A DNA stretch of 64,000 nt from Leptasterias polaris (Eukaryota > Echinodermata > Asteroidea > Forcipulatida > Asteriidae), in NCBI GenBank assembly GCA_037783415.1, contig JAZGTN010000013.1, positions 620,001-684,000 on the forward strand, given 5' to 3'. Both the position numbers and the translations under genes were made by a program. Positions 49,048 through 60,450 of this stretch are shown here, one piece after another. The notes under the pieces are model-generated. The model saw only the letters and a program-made list of their open reading frames with translations. It made no database searches and was not told where the DNA came from. Within the stretch, counting starts at the first letter, position 1. Every line of letters starts with the position of its first letter.

Positions 49048-49254
49048 CTTTTGCATACTCACTGTGCATTACTTGCTTGGTTTGTTTACTTTGTATACCC
49101 ACTAAGAGTCACGTGCTGCAGTCGCCGATTGTGTCTATTTGGCCGGCACTTCCTTGCGTTTTATGAACTCTTTTTAGGCCTAGGCCTACCCAATAATGTA
49201 GGTCTATGATACTACTTGAGTTGATTCGCGGATGACGCAGATAAAAGGGGGAAA

Positions 49255-49326
49255 AGGCACGAGAGGGATTCGAGCTCTCGATCTTCTGTTTACGAGACAG
49301 ACGCCTTACCACTAGGCCACCGCGCC
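49255..49326 (-). tRNA. tRNA-Thr(CGT) copy 12
   Basis: Spacer A2. A52 variant plus a T54-to-C change (CTCGAAT T loop), so the B box has two deviations. Expression is doubtful. Confidence 0.65.
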
Positions 49327-49575
49327 ACATGACGAACATGGACTGCCCCAATTATTAATTTTCTCAAGCAAAAAGGATCTGGCAGAATTTGATCCACAGA
49401 TATGACGGTTGTCGTTTAAAAGAAAAAACCCCACACAAACCAACCCATGACACAATTTGGCCGGCACTTCCTTGCGTTTTTATGAACTCTTTTTAGGCCT
49501 AGGCCTACCCAATAATGTAGGCCTATATGATATTGCTTGAGTTGATTCGCGGATGACGCAGATAAAAGGTTTAAA

Positions 49576-49647
49576 AGGCACGAGAGGGATTCGAACCCTC
49601 GATCTTCTGTTTACGAGACAGACGCCTTACCACTAGGCCACCGCGCC
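49576..49647 (-). tRNA. tRNA-Thr(CGT) copy 13
   Basis: Exact consensus, spacer A1. Confidence 0.93.
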
Positions 49648-49878
49648 ACATGACGAATAGGACTGCCCCAATTATTAATTTTCTCAAGCGAAAAGGATCT
49701 GGCACTGTGTTTGATACACAGATAAGACGGTTGTCGTTTAAAAGAAAAAAACCCACACAAACCAACCCATGACACAATTAGGCCGGCATTTCCTTGCGTT
49801 TTTATGAACCCAATAATGTAGGCCTATATGATATTGCTTGAGTTGATTCAAGGTTGACGAGAAAAAAAACGGTTTAAA

Positions 49879-49950
49879 AGGCACGAGGGGGATTCGAACC
49901 CTCGATCTTCTGTTTACGAGACAGACGCCTTACCACTAGGCCATCGCGCC
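49879..49950 (-). tRNA. tRNA-Thr(CGT) copy 14
   Basis: Spacer A3. Same variant set as copy 6 (A7 and CCCCC in the T stem). Confidence 0.78.
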
Positions 49951-50209
49951 ACATGGTGAGTGTGGACTGCCCCAATTATTAATTTTCTTAAGCAAAAAGA
50001 ATCTGGCACAGTGTTTGATCCACAGATATGACGGTTGTCGTTTAAAAGAAAAAACCCCACACAAACCAACCCATGACACAATTAGGCCGGCATTAATTTC
50101 CTAGCGTTTTTATGAACTCTTTTTAGGCCTAGGCCTACCCAATAATGTAGGCCTATAATTATGATATTGCTTGAGTTGATTCGCGGATGACGCAGATAAA
50201 AGGTTTAAA

Positions 50210-50285
50210 AGGCACAAGAGAGATTCGAACCCTCGATCTTCTGTTTACGAGACAGGGAGACGCCTTACCACCAGGCCACCGCGCC
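50210..50285 (-). pseudogene. tRNA-Thr(CGT) copy 15, 4-base insertion
   Basis: A 4-base insertion at the D-arm/anticodon-stem junction (GACAGGGAGACGCC on + for GACAGACGCC) lengthens the gene to 76 bases. Further changes lie in the acceptor (GGCACAAG) and D loop (CCACCAGG). Probably not functional. Confidence 0.8.
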
Positions 50286-50527
50286 ACATGACGAATAGGA
50301 CTGCCCCAACTATTAATTTTCTCGAGCAAAAAGGATCTGGCAGAGTTTGATCAACAGATATGACGGTCGAGGTTTAAAATAAGAATATCAATCAAACAAA
50401 CCTATAACACCGTTTTGGGGGCCTACCCTGCGTTTTTATATGGACTCTTTCCTCGACAATGTATATAGGCCCATATGTAAACACCTGATTCAGTTGATTC
50501 TAGGATCACGCATGTAAAAGGACAAAA

Positions 50528-50599
50528 AGGCACGAAAGGGATTCGAAGCCTCGATCTTCTGTTTACGAGACAGACGCCTTACCATTAGGCCACCGCGCC
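50528..50599 (-). pseudogene. tRNA-Thr(CGT) copy 16, disrupted T arm
   Basis: Full length, but with T-stem changes on both sides (GAGGC and CCCTT on the - strand) and a D-loop change. Several pairs are lost, so it is probably inactive. Spacer B. Confidence 0.65.
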
Positions 50600-50841
50600 A
50601 CATGACGATTAGGACTGCCCCAACCATTAATTTTCTCGAGCAAAAAGGATCTGGCAGAGTTTGATCAACAGATATGACGGTCGAGGTTTAAAATAAGAAT
50701 ATCAATCAAACAAACCTAAAACACCGTTTTTGGGGCCTACCCTGCGTTTGTATATGGACTCTTTCCTCGACAATGTATATAGGCCCATATGTAAACACAT
50801 GATTCAGTTGATTCTAGGATCACGCATGTAAAAGGAGAAAA

Positions 50842-50913
50842 AGGCACGAAAGGGATTCGAACCCTCGATCTTCTGTTTACGAGACAGACGCCTTACCACT
50901 AGGCCACCGCGCC
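50842..50913 (-). tRNA. tRNA-Thr(CGT) copy 17
   Basis: Spacer B. One change in the T stem (CCCTT for CCCTC) still permits a G-U pair. Confidence 0.83.
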
Positions 50914-51159
50914 ACATGATGAGTGTGGACTGCCCCAATTATTAATTTTCTTAATAAAAAGGGATCTGGCACTGTAATTGATACACTGATAAGACGGTCG
51001 GCGTTTAAAAGAAAAAACCCACAAACCAACCCATGACACAATTAGGCCGGCACTTCCTTGCGTTTTATGAACTCTTTTTAGGCCTAGGCCTACCCAATAA
51101 TGTAGGTCTATGATACCACTTGAGTTGATTCGCGGATGACGCAGATAAAAGGGGGAAAA

Positions 51160-51229
51160 AGGCACGAGAGATTCGAACCCTCGATCTTCTGTTTACGAGA
51201 CAGACGCCTTACCACTAGGCCACCGCGCC
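51160..51229 (-). pseudogene. tRNA-Thr(CGT) copy 18, 2-base deletion
   Basis: GAGAGGGATTC (+) is reduced to GAGAGATTC, removing two bases from the 3' T stem. Spacer A2 but without the A52 variant. Confidence 0.78.
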
Positions 51230-51480
51230 ACATGACGAGTGTGGACTGCCCCAATTATTAATTTTCTTAAGCAAAAAGAATCTGGCACAGTGTTTGATCC
51301 ACAGATATGACGGTTGTCGTTTAAAAGAAAAAAAACTACACAAACCAACCCATGACACAATTAGGCCGGCATTTCCTTGCGTTTTTATGAACTCTTTTTA
51401 GGCCTAGGCCTACCCAATAATGTAGGCCTATATGATATTGCTTGAGTTGATTCGCGGATGACGCAGATAAAAGGTTTAAA

Positions 51481-51552
51481 AGGCACGAGAGGGATTCGAA
51501 CCCTCGATCTTCTGTTTACGAGACAGACGCCTTACCACTAGGCCACCGCGCC
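51481..51552 (-). tRNA. tRNA-Thr(CGT) copy 19
   Basis: Exact consensus, spacer A1. The base just 5' of the gene differs (GCATG on + for ACATG), a mark shared with copy 32, its segmental duplicate. Confidence 0.93.
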
Positions 51553-51671
51553 GCATGACGAATAGGACTGCCCCAACTAGCAAAAAGAAACTGGCACTAT
51601 AATTGATACACAGATAAGACGGTCGGCGTTTAAAAGAAAAATAAACACACAAACCAACCCATGACACAATA

Positions 51672-51899
51672 GACACAATCGGCGACTGCAGCACGTGACC
51701 CATAGTGGGTATGCAATGTAAACAAACCAAGCAAGCAACGCGCAGTGTGAATGGAAACGCATGGCTGCTTCCGAGTGCTACACTGTCGTAAAGCGGCACG
51801 CAGCAATGCTTTTGCATACTCACTGTGCATTACACTGTGCTTGGTTTGTTTACTTTGTATACCCACTAAGAGTCACGTGCTGCAGTCGCCGATTGTGTC
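51672..51899. mobile_element. Array MITE, copy 3
   Basis: Same ends and spacer position as copy 1, with small internal changes (e.g. TACACTGTCG). It lies just left of the L2-like LINE. Confidence 0.85.
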
Positions 51900-52440
51900 T
51901 ATTAGGCCGGCACTTCATTGCGTTTTATGAACTCTTTTTAGGCCTAGGCCTACCCTGATCTGCTTGACAAGCTGACAACTCGTGCATCAGGGCTAGTTCT
52001 CCTTGGAGATTTCAACATCCACATTGATGCGCCACATAAAACAGATGTTGCTCGATTCTTATCATCTTTGGATGAAGCCGGGCTGCATCAGCACATACGC
52101 CGACTCCAACACATCGGCATGGTCACATTCTCGACCTCATCATTTCAAATCCTGAATCTGGCTTGGTAAGTGATTGCCGAGTGTATAATAAGCTGTACTC
52201 TGATCATCACATATTGAGCTGCACTGTGAACATAGCTAACAATCCCCCAAAATTGTCACATCATTATCCAGAAATTTTCGTATCCTGGATAGAGCAACCT
52301 TCTCAAAGGATCTTGCAAATGCCCTTAGTGCATTTCCATTTGATGGCCCTGTTGACCATCAAGCTGCTTACTACATCAAGGATACTCAGTCTACCCTTGA
52401 TGCACACTGTCCATCATCAACACATACCCAACGTCTTCGG

Positions 52441-54408
52441 TTGAACCCGCCTTGGTATACCGATGTGATCCACTCTGCTAGGCGAGTCAGAAGGAGAATG
52501 GAGAGGTGTTGGAGTAAGTCAGAAGATGCTGCAGATCGTCTACAATATATTGATCAGGTGCACCTTGTCAGCAAGCTTATTTATGCCGAAAAATGCAAAT
52601 ACTACAACGATCAGCTCAGTGGTGCTGATTCTAAAGCTGCATACCGAGTGCTCAATACACTGCTCAATGAGTCACCTGTCATACCCGTCTCTTCTTCCAC
52701 GAAGGTGCTGAGTAATAGATTCTCTGGCTTCTTTAAAGACAAAGTGAAGAAGATCAGGCATCTCCTTGTCACAGCTGGCCTGGAGATTCCCACACTTGTA
52801 CCTAACACCCCACCTGTCCATGAACTCTCTAGTTTCCAGCCCGTTACTGCAAATCACGTTTGTAAGCTAATATCCTCAGCGCCCAACAAATCTTGTTCAC
52901 TTGACTCACTACCAACGTGGCTTCTGAAGGAAAACATCAACACTGCACTGCCATTCATTACATCTATCATCAATTCATCTTTATCATCAAGTGTCTTTCC
53001 TTCTGCCTGGAAGGCAGCCATTGTGACACCACTCATCAAAAAACCTAACCTTGACCAAAATAACCTCAATAACTACAGACCTGTATCCAACGTACCCTTC
53101 TTGTCAAAGATTCTCGAGAAGGTCGTGCTACATGAAATATCTGATCACCTTGCACATAATGATCTTCTTGCCGAACACCAATCTGCGTACCGGAGTGGTC
53201 ACAGCACCGAGACAGCTCTCATTGTAGTAAAAAGTGACATCATTGAGGCCCTAGATAAGAAGTTAGCTGTCATGATGGTGTTCCTTGACCTGTCTGCAGC
53301 GTTTGATTCCATCGACCACTCCATACTACTTCGGCGCCTGTCTATGGAACTCGGCTTTTCTGACAATTCTGTGTTGTGGCTTAGATCATACCTCAGCAAT
53401 CGGACAAGCAGAGTTAAAGTCACCAATGATCTATCCGAACCCCAAGCACTTGACTTCGGCGTCCCACAAGGCTCTGTAATTGGCCCACAACTGTTCACAA
53501 TGTACACCAGTCCTATTGCTAACATCATCAAGCAGCATGAGGACGTGCAATACAATTCCTATGCGGACGATGTACAACTATTCATTGCAGTCGACCCTAG
53601 GAGTCCTGATTCCATCAAAGCCGGTCTATCTTCATTGTCAAATTGCATCACTGACCTACAGAAGTGGATGGTTTACAACATGCTAAAACTTAATTGCAGC
53701 AAAACTCAGTTTATGGTTGTCGCTAATCCTCGTGCACTTCCTCAACTTGCTAATATTTCACTTCGAATCAACAACGAGATCATTGCACCTTCCGCTACTG
53801 TACGGAATCTTGGCGTGGAGTTTGACTCTGCTCTGAAGATGAACCATCATGTGTCTTCCCTTTGTCGCTCGCTCCACTTCCATCTGCGCAATATAGGACG
53901 CATAAGGCCATTTATCAACGAATCCACATGCGAGAAGGCAGTTCGGGCAGTCGTTACGTCAAGACTCGACTATTCTAACGCACTGCTCCACGGAATCTCA
54001 TCATCTGATACCAAACGTCTTCAGCGTGTCCAAAACTGGGCTGCTAAACTCATTTTCAAGTGTGGTAAATACGACCACGCTACACCACTCCTCCATCAAC
54101 TCCACTGGCTCCCAGTCCATCAGCGAATTGTTTTCAAGATCCTCACCATTGTATATAAATGTCTCCACAATACCGCTCCTGCATATCTCACCAGGCTCAT
54201 CAAGGTTTACCATCCCGGACGACCTGGCCTTCGCTCTGGTTCAGACAGTACACTATTGGCCGTTCCAAAGGTGCATTCTGCTGCTGGAGATCGTGCATTT
54301 TACGCACATGCCCCGCGCCTTTGGAACAATCTCCCACATCAAATTCGTTCCGCTGAGTCACATGAAGTTTTCAAGAAACATCTAAAAACTTTCCTGTTCA
54401 ATGGTTGA
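52441..54408 (+). CDS. L2-clade LINE ORF2: reverse transcriptase, 655 aa
   Basis: Long intact frame; it is open back to about 52240, so the 52441 start is only formal. RT motifs: NNYRPVSNVPFLSKILEK, FLDLSAAFDSIDHSIL (first Asp), GVPQGSVIGPQLFTMY, YADDVQLF (Asp pair). The L2-typical C-terminal region follows: LHWLPVHQRIVFKIL, RPGLRSG, APRLWNNLP and FKKHLKTFLF. The RT is intact, but the truncated, frameshifted endonuclease makes self-mobilisation unlikely. Confidence 0.9.
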   Translation: MNPPWYTDVIHSARRVRRRMERCWSKSEDAADRLQYIDQVHLVSKLIYAEKCKYYNDQLSGADSKAAYRVLNTLLNESPVIPVSSSTKVLSNRFSGFFKDKVKKIRHLLVTAGLEIPTLVPNTPPVHELSSFQPVTANHVCKLISSAPNKSCSLDSLPTWLLKENINTALPFITSIINSSLSSSVFPSAWKAAIVTPLIKKPNLDQNNLNNYRPVSNVPFLSKILEKVVLHEISDHLAHNDLLAEHQSAYRSGHSTETALIVVKSDIIEALDKKLAVMMVFLDLSAAFDSIDHSILLRRLSMELGFSDNSVLWLRSYLSNRTSRVKVTNDLSEPQALDFGVPQGSVIGPQLFTMYTSPIANIIKQHEDVQYNSYADDVQLFIAVDPRSPDSIKAGLSSLSNCITDLQKWMVYNMLKLNCSKTQFMVVANPRALPQLANISLRINNEIIAPSATVRNLGVEFDSALKMNHHVSSLCRSLHFHLRNIGRIRPFINESTCEKAVRAVVTSRLDYSNALLHGISSSDTKRLQRVQNWAAKLIFKCGKYDHATPLLHQLHWLPVHQRIVFKILTIVYKCLHNTAPAYLTRLIKVYHPGRPGLRSGSDSTLLAVPKVHSAAGDRAFYAHAPRLWNNLPHQIRSAESHEVFKKHLKTFLFNG

Positions 54409-54523
54409 TTTCCATGGACCAACTGTCTTTTCCATTTGAGTGCCTTTATTTATTTATCTGCTTACTGTTTAGTTTATTGTAAAGCGCTGTGGTACCCAGT
54501 GTAAGAGCGCTCTATAAATGCCC

Positions 54524-54630
<107 letters not shown>

Positions 54631-54687
54631 AGGCCTATATGATATTGCTTGAGTTGATTCGCGGATGACGCAGATAAAAGGTTTAAA

Positions 54688-54759
54688 AGGCACGAGAGGG
54701 ATTCGAACCCTCGATCTTCTGTTTACGAGACAGACGCCTTACCACTAGGCCACCGCGCC
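54688..54759 (-). tRNA. tRNA-Thr(CGT) copy 20
   Basis: Exact consensus, spacer A1. The full L2-like LINE lies immediately to its left. Confidence 0.93.
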
Positions 54760-54999
54760 ACATGACGAATAGGACTGCCCCAACTATTAATTTTCTCGAG
54801 CAAAAAGGATCTGGCAGAGTTTGATCCACAGATATGACGGTCGAGGTTTAAAATAAGAATATCAATCAAACAAACCTAAAACACCGTTTTGGGGGCCTAC
54901 CCTGCGTTTTTATATGGACTCTTTCCTCGACAATGTATATAGGCCCAATGTAAACACATGATTCAGTTGATTCTAGGATTACGCATGTAAAAGTACAAA

Positions 55000-55071
55000 A
55001 AGCACGAGAGGGATTCGAACCCTCGATCTTCTGTTTACGAGACAGACGCCTTACCACTAGGCCACCGCGCC
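55000..55071 (-). tRNA. tRNA-Thr(CGT) copy 21
   Basis: Spacer B. C72 is T, so the first acceptor pair becomes G-U; otherwise consensus. Confidence 0.8.
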
Positions 55072-55311
55072 ACATGACGAATAGGACTGCCCCAACTATT
55101 AATTTTCTCGAGCAAAAAGGATCTGGCAGAGTTTGATCCACAGATATGACGGTCGAGGTTTAAAATAAGAATATCAATCAAACAAACCTAAAACACCGTT
55201 TTGGGGGCCTACCCTGCGTTTTTATATGGACTCTTTCCTCGACAATGTATATAGGCCCAATGTAAACATATGATTCAGTTGATTCTAGGATCACGCATGT
55301 AAAAGTACAAA

Positions 55312-55383
55312 AAGCACGAGAGGGATTCGAACCCTCGATCTTCTGTTTACGAGACAGACGCCTTACCACTAGGTCACCGCGCC
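55312..55383 (-). tRNA. tRNA-Thr(CGT) copy 22
   Basis: Spacer B. T72 as in copy 21, plus a D-stem change (TGACCTAGTGG) that breaks one pair and alters the A box. Confidence 0.68.
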
Positions 55384-55634
55384 ACATGACGAGTGTGGAC
55401 TGCCCCAATTATTAATTTTCTTAAGCAAAAAGAATCTGGCACAGTGTTTGATCCACAGATATGACGGTTGTCGTTTAAAAGAAAAAACCCCACACAAACC
55501 AACCCATGACACAATTAGGCCGGCATTTCCTTGCGTTTTTATGAACTCTTTTTAGGCCTAGGCCTACCCAATAATGTAGGCCTATATGATATTGCTTGAG
55601 TTGATTCGCGGATGACGCAGATAAAAGGTTTAAA

Positions 55635-55706
55635 AGGCACGAGAGGGATTCGAACCCTCGATCTTCTGTTTACGAGACAGACGCCTTACCACTAGGCCAC
55701 CGCGCC
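55635..55706 (-). tRNA. tRNA-Thr(CGT) copy 23
   Basis: Exact consensus, spacer A1. Confidence 0.93.
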
Positions 55707-55947
55707 ACATGACGAATAGGACTGCCCCAACTATTAATTTTCTCGAGCAAAAAGGATCTGGCAGAGTTTGATCCACAGATATGACGGTCGAGGTTTAAAA
55801 TAAGAATATCAATCAAACAAACCTAAAACACCGTTTTGGCTGCCTACCCTGCGTTTTTATATGGACTCTTTCCTCGACAATGTATATAAGCCCTATGTAA
55901 ACACATGATTCAGTTGATTCTAGGATCACGCATGTAAAAGGACAAAA

Positions 55948-56019
55948 AGGCACGAGAGGGATTCGAACCCTCGATCTTCTGTTTACGAGACAGACGCCTT
56001 ACCACTAGGCCACCGCGCC
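55948..56019 (-). tRNA. tRNA-Thr(CGT) copy 24
   Basis: Exact consensus, spacer B. Its right-hand spacer carries an AACAAACAAACAAACAAG insertion shared with copy 29. Confidence 0.93.
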
Positions 56020-56263
56020 ACATGATGAGTGTGGACTGCCCCAATTATTAATTCTCTGAAGCAAAAAGGATCTGGCAGAGTTTGATTAGATGGTCGGCGT
56101 TTAAAGTAAAAATAACAAACAAACAAACAAGTAAACCTAAAAGAATTTGTTAGGCTTACCCTGCGTTGTTTTATGAACTCTTTCCTCGACAATGTATATA
56201 GGCCCTATCTATGTAAACACATGATTCAGTTGATTCTATGATCACGCATGTAAAAGTACAAAA

Positions 56264-56335
56264 AGGCACGAGAGGGATTCGAACCCTCGATTTTCTGTTT
56301 ACGAGACAGACGCCTTACCACTAGGCCACCGCGCC
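56264..56335 (-). tRNA. tRNA-Thr(CGT) copy 25
   Basis: Spacer B. A single variable-loop change (G to A), shared with copy 30. It should fold. Confidence 0.88.
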
Positions 56336-56586
56336 ACATGACGAGTGTGGACTGCCCCAATTATTAATTTTCTTAATAAAAAGGGATCTGGCACTGTAAT
56401 TGATACACAGATAAGACGGTCGGCGTTTAAAAGAAAAATAAACACACAAACCAACCCATGACACAATTAGGCCGGCATTTCCTTGCGTTTTTATGAACTC
56501 TTTTTAGGCCTAGACCTACCCAATAATGTAGGCCTATATGATATTGCTTGAGTTGATTCGCGGATGACGCAGATAAAAGGTTTAAA

Positions 56587-56658
56587 AGGCCCGAGAGGGA
56601 TTCGAACCCTCGATCTTCTGTTTACGAGACAGACGCCTTAACACTAGGCCACCGCGCC
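56587..56658 (-). tRNA. tRNA-Thr(CGT) copy 26
   Basis: Spacer A1. Acceptor change (CGGGCC for CGTGCC) and loss of G19 in the D loop (AGTGTTAA), a conserved base and part of the A box. Probably weak or inactive. Confidence 0.6.
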
Positions 56659-56906
56659 ACATGACGAGTGTGGACTGCCCCAATTATTAATTTTCTTAAT
56701 AAAAAGGGATCTGGCACTGTAATTGATACACAGATAAGACGGTCGGCGTTTAAAAGAAAAATAAACACACAAACCAACCCATGACACAATTAGGCCGGCA
56801 CTTCCATGCGTTTTATGAACTCTTTTTAGGCATATGCCTACCCAATAATGTAGGTCTATGATACTACTTGAGTTGATTCGCGGATGACGCAGATAAAAGT
56901 GGAAAA

Positions 56907-56978
56907 AAGCACGAGAGGAATTCGAACTCTCGATCTTCTGTTAACGAGACAGACGCCTTACCACTAGGCCACCGCGCC
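56907..56978 (-). tRNA. tRNA-Thr(CGT) copy 27
   Basis: Spacer A2. T72, A52, a second T-stem change and T at position 37 next to the anticodon. Several defects make it a likely pseudogene. Confidence 0.55.
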
Positions 56979-57226
56979 ACATGACGAACATGGACTGCCC
57001 CAATTATTAATTTTCTCAAGCAAAAAGGATCTGGCAGAGTTTGATCCACAGATTAGATGGTCGGCGTTTTAAAAAAAACAAAAAACTAAAAAACAAGCCT
57101 AAAACATCGTTTTTATGCTTACCCTGCGTTTTTATATGAGCTAATTCCTCGACAATGTATATAGGACCTATGTAAACACAATCATGATTCAGTTGATTCT
57201 AGGATCACGCATGTAAAAGGACAAAA

Positions 57227-57298
57227 AGGCACGAGAGGGATTCGAACCCTCGATCTTCTGTTTACGAGACAGACACCTTACCACTAGGCCACCGCGCC
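57227..57298 (-). tRNA. tRNA-Thr(CGT) copy 28
   Basis: Spacer B. One D-stem change (C25 to T) tolerated as G-U. Confidence 0.86.
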
Positions 57299-57547
57299 AC
57301 ATGACGAACATGGACTGCCCCAATTATTAATTTTCTTAAGCAAAAAGGATCTGGCAGAGTTTGATCCACAGATTAGATGGTCGGCGTAAAAAAAAAAAAA
57401 AAAGAACAAACAAACAAGCCTAAAACATTGTTTTTAGGCTTACCCTGCGTTTTTATATGAGCTAATTCCTCGACAATGTATATAGGCCCTATGTAAACAC
57501 AATCATGATTCAGTTGATTCTAGGATCACGCATGTAAAAGGACAAAA

Positions 57548-57619
57548 AGGCACGAGAGGGATTCGAACCCTCGATCTTCTGTTTACGAGACAGACGCCTT
57601 ACCACTAGGCCACCGCGCC
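57548..57619 (-). tRNA. tRNA-Thr(CGT) copy 29
   Basis: Exact consensus, spacer B. Confidence 0.93.
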
Positions 57620-57863
57620 ACATGATGAGTGTGGACTGCCCCAATTATTAATTCTCTGAAGCAAAAAGGATCTGGCAGAGTTTGATTAGATGGTCGGCGT
57701 TTAAAGTAAAAATAACAAACAAACAAACAAGTAAACCTAAAAGAATTTGTTAGGCTTCCCCTGCGTTGTTTTATGAACTCTTTCCTCGACAATGTATATA
57801 GGCCCTATCTATGTAAACACATGATTCAGTTGATTCTATGATCACGCATGTAAAAGTACAAAA

Positions 57864-57935
57864 AGGCACGAGAGGGATTCGAACCCTCGATTTTCTGTTT
57901 ACGAGACAGACGCCTTACCACTAGGCCACCGCGCC
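57864..57935 (-). tRNA. tRNA-Thr(CGT) copy 30
   Basis: Spacer B. Same variable-loop change as copy 25, 1600 bp away. Confidence 0.88.
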
Positions 57936-58183
57936 ACATGACGAGTGTGGACTGCCCCAATTATTAATTTTCTTAATAAAAAGGGATCTGGCACTGTAAT
58001 TGATACACAGATAAGACGGTCGGCGTTTAAAAGAAAAATAAACACACAAACCAACCCATGACACAATTAGGCCGGCAGTTCCATGCGTTTTATGAACTCT
58101 TTTTAGGCATATGCCTACCCAATAATGTAGGTCTATGATACTACTTGAGTTGATTCGCGGATGACGCAGATAAAAGGTTTAAA

Positions 58184-58255
58184 AGGCACGAGAGGGATTC
58201 GAACTCTCGATCTTCTGTTTACGAGACAGACGCCTTACCACTAGGCCACCGCGCC
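58184..58255 (-). tRNA. tRNA-Thr(CGT) copy 31
   Basis: Carries the A52 variant typical of A2 units, with an A2-like outer spacer but an A1-type proximal 3' flank (GGTTTAAAA). A mosaic unit. Confidence 0.75.
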
Positions 58256-58506
58256 ACATGACGAGTGTGGACTGCCCCAATTATTAATTTTCTTAAGCAA
58301 AAAGAATCTGGCACAGTGTTTGATCCACAGATATGACGGTTGTCGTTTAAAAGAAAAATAAACACACAAACCAACCCATGACACAATTTGGCCGGCATTT
58401 CCTTGCGTTTTTATGAACTCTTTTTAGGCCTAGGCCTACCCAATAATGTAGGCCTATATGATATTGCTTGAGTTGATTCGCGGATGACGCAGATAAAAGG
58501 TTTAAA

Positions 58507-58578
58507 AGGCACGAGAGGGATTCGAACCCTCGATCTTCTGTTTACGAGACAGACGCCTTACCACTAGGCCACCGCGCC
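58507..58578 (-). tRNA. tRNA-Thr(CGT) copy 32
   Basis: Exact consensus, spacer A1. Duplicate of copy 19 at an offset of 7026 bp. Confidence 0.93.
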
Positions 58579-58697
58579 GCATGACGAATAGGACTGCCCC
58601 AACTAGCAAAAAGGAACTGGCACTATAATTGATACACAGATAAGACGGTCGGCGTTTAAAAGAAAAATAAACACACAAACCAACCCATGACACAATA

Positions 58698-58920
58698 GAC
58701 ACAATCGGCGACTGCAGCACGTGACCCATAGTGGGTATGCAATGTAAACAAACCAAGCAAGCAACGCGCAGTGTGAATGGAAACGCATGGCTGCTTCCGA
58801 GTGCTACTGTCGTAAAGCGGCACGCAGCAATGCTTTTGCATACTCACTGTGCATTACTTGCTTGGTTTGTTTACTTTGTATACCCACTAAGAGTCACGTG
58901 CTGCAGTCGCCGATTGTGTC
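58698..58920. mobile_element. Array MITE, copy 4
   Basis: Same element and position as copy 3, part of the 7-kb segmental duplication. Confidence 0.85.
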
Positions 58921-58982
58921 TATTACTATTAGGCCGGCACTTCCTTGCGTTTTATGAACTCTTTTTAGGCCTAGGCCTACCC

Positions 58983-60321
58983 TGATCTGCTTGACAAGCT
59001 GACAACTCGTGCATCAGGGCTAGTTCTCCTTGGAGATTTCAACATCCACATTGATGCGCCACATAAAACAGATGTTGCTCGATTCTTATCATCTTTGGAT
59101 GAAGCCGGGCTGCATCAGCACATACGCCGACTCCAACACATCGGCATGGTCACATTCTCGACCTCATCATTTCAAATCCTGAATCTGGCTTGGTAAGTGA
59201 TTGCCGAGTGTATAATAAGCTGTACTCTGATCATCACATATTGAGCTGCACTGTGAACATAGCTAACAATCCCCCCAAAATTGTCACATCATTATCCAGA
59301 AATTTTCGTACCCTGGATAGCTAAGCAACCTTCTCAAAGGATCTTGCAAATGCCCTTAGTGCATTTCCATTTGATGGCCCTGTTGACCATCAAGCTGCTT
59401 ACTACATCAAGGATACTCAGTCTACCCTTGATGTACACTGTCCATCATCAACACATACCCAACGTCTTCGGTTGAACCCGCCTTGGTATACCGATGTGAT
59501 CCACTCTGCTAGGCGAGTCAGAAGGAGAATGGAGAGGTGTTGGAGTAAGTCAGAAGATGCTGCAGATCGTCTACAATATATTGATCAGGTGCACCTTGTC
59601 AGCAAGCTTATTTATGCCGAAAAATGCAAATACTACAACGATCAGCTCAGTGGTGCTGATTCTAAAGCTGCATACCGAGTGCTCAATACACTGCTCAATG
59701 AGTCACCTGTCATACCCGTCTCTTCTTCCACGAAGGTGCTGAGTAATAGATTCTCTGGCTTCTTTAAAGACAAAGTGAAGAAGATCAGGCATCTCCTTGT
59801 CACAGCTGGCCTGGAGATTCCCACACTTGTACCTAACACCCCACCTGTCCATGAACTCTCTAGTTTCCAGCCCGTTACTGCAAATCACGTTTGTAAGCTA
59901 ATATCCTCAGCGCCCAACAAATCTTGTTCACTTGACTCACTACCAACGTGGCTTCTGAAGGAAAACATCAACACTGCACTTCCATTCATTACATCTATCA
60001 TCAATTCATCTTTATCATCAAGTGTCTTTCCTTCTGCCTGGAAGGCAGCCATTGTGACACCACTCATCAAAAAACGTAACCTTGACCAAAATAACCTCAA
60101 TAACTACAGACCTGTATCCAACGTACCCTTCTTGTCAAAGATTCTCGAGAAGGTCGTGCTACATGAAATATCTGATCACCTTGCACATAATGATCTTCTT
60201 GCCGAACACCAATCTGCGTACCGGAGTGGTCACAGCACCGAGACAGCTCTCATTGTAGTAAAAAGTGACATCATTGAGGCCCTAGATAAGAAGTTAGCTG
60301 TCATGATGGTGTTCTTTGACC
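58983..60321 (+). mobile_element. L2-clade LINE, copy 2 (both ends truncated)
   Basis: The same left junction as copy 1 shows it was duplicated with the array and is not a new insertion. Similarity ends at about 60321, where RT sequence (GTTCTTTGACC) is joined to a type B spacer (AAACACATGATTCAGTTG). The 3' half, including the catalytic YADD, is gone. Confidence 0.88.
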
Positions 60322-60356
60322 ATGTTCCCAAACACATGATTCAGTTGATTCTATGA
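59472..60356 (+). pseudogene. L2-clade LINE RT fragment
   Basis: About 280 codons match copy 1 with one visible amino acid difference (KKRNLD for KKPNLD), then the frame runs into spacer sequence and stops. Upstream, an in-frame TAA (GATAGCTAAGCA at about 59316-59327) is specific to this copy. Confidence 0.85.
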
Positions 60357-60378
60357 TCACGCATGTAAAAGTACAAAA

Positions 60379-60450
60379 AGGCACGAGAGGGATTCGAACC
60401 CTCGATCTTCTGTTTACGAGACAGACGCCTTACCACTAGGCCACCGCGCC
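60379..60450 (-). tRNA. tRNA-Thr(CGT) copy 33 (right edge of array)
   Basis: Exact consensus, spacer B on the 3' side. Array homology stops exactly at its first base: the usual 5' flank is replaced by unrelated sequence (TTCCGGTGCTAAGCTTGG on +). Confidence 0.92.

Larger units (their letters stand above)
47069..49135. mobile_element. Array MITE, copy 2, split by a LINE
   Basis: Both ends of the MITE are present (47069-47208 and 49048-49135) and rejoin as ATGCTTTTGCATACTC, as in copy 1. Confidence 0.85.

Noticed and set aside
52163..52444. Separate 93-codon gene before the L2 RT frame
   Set aside because: It is an out-of-frame reading of the frameshifted LINE endonuclease-RT connector.
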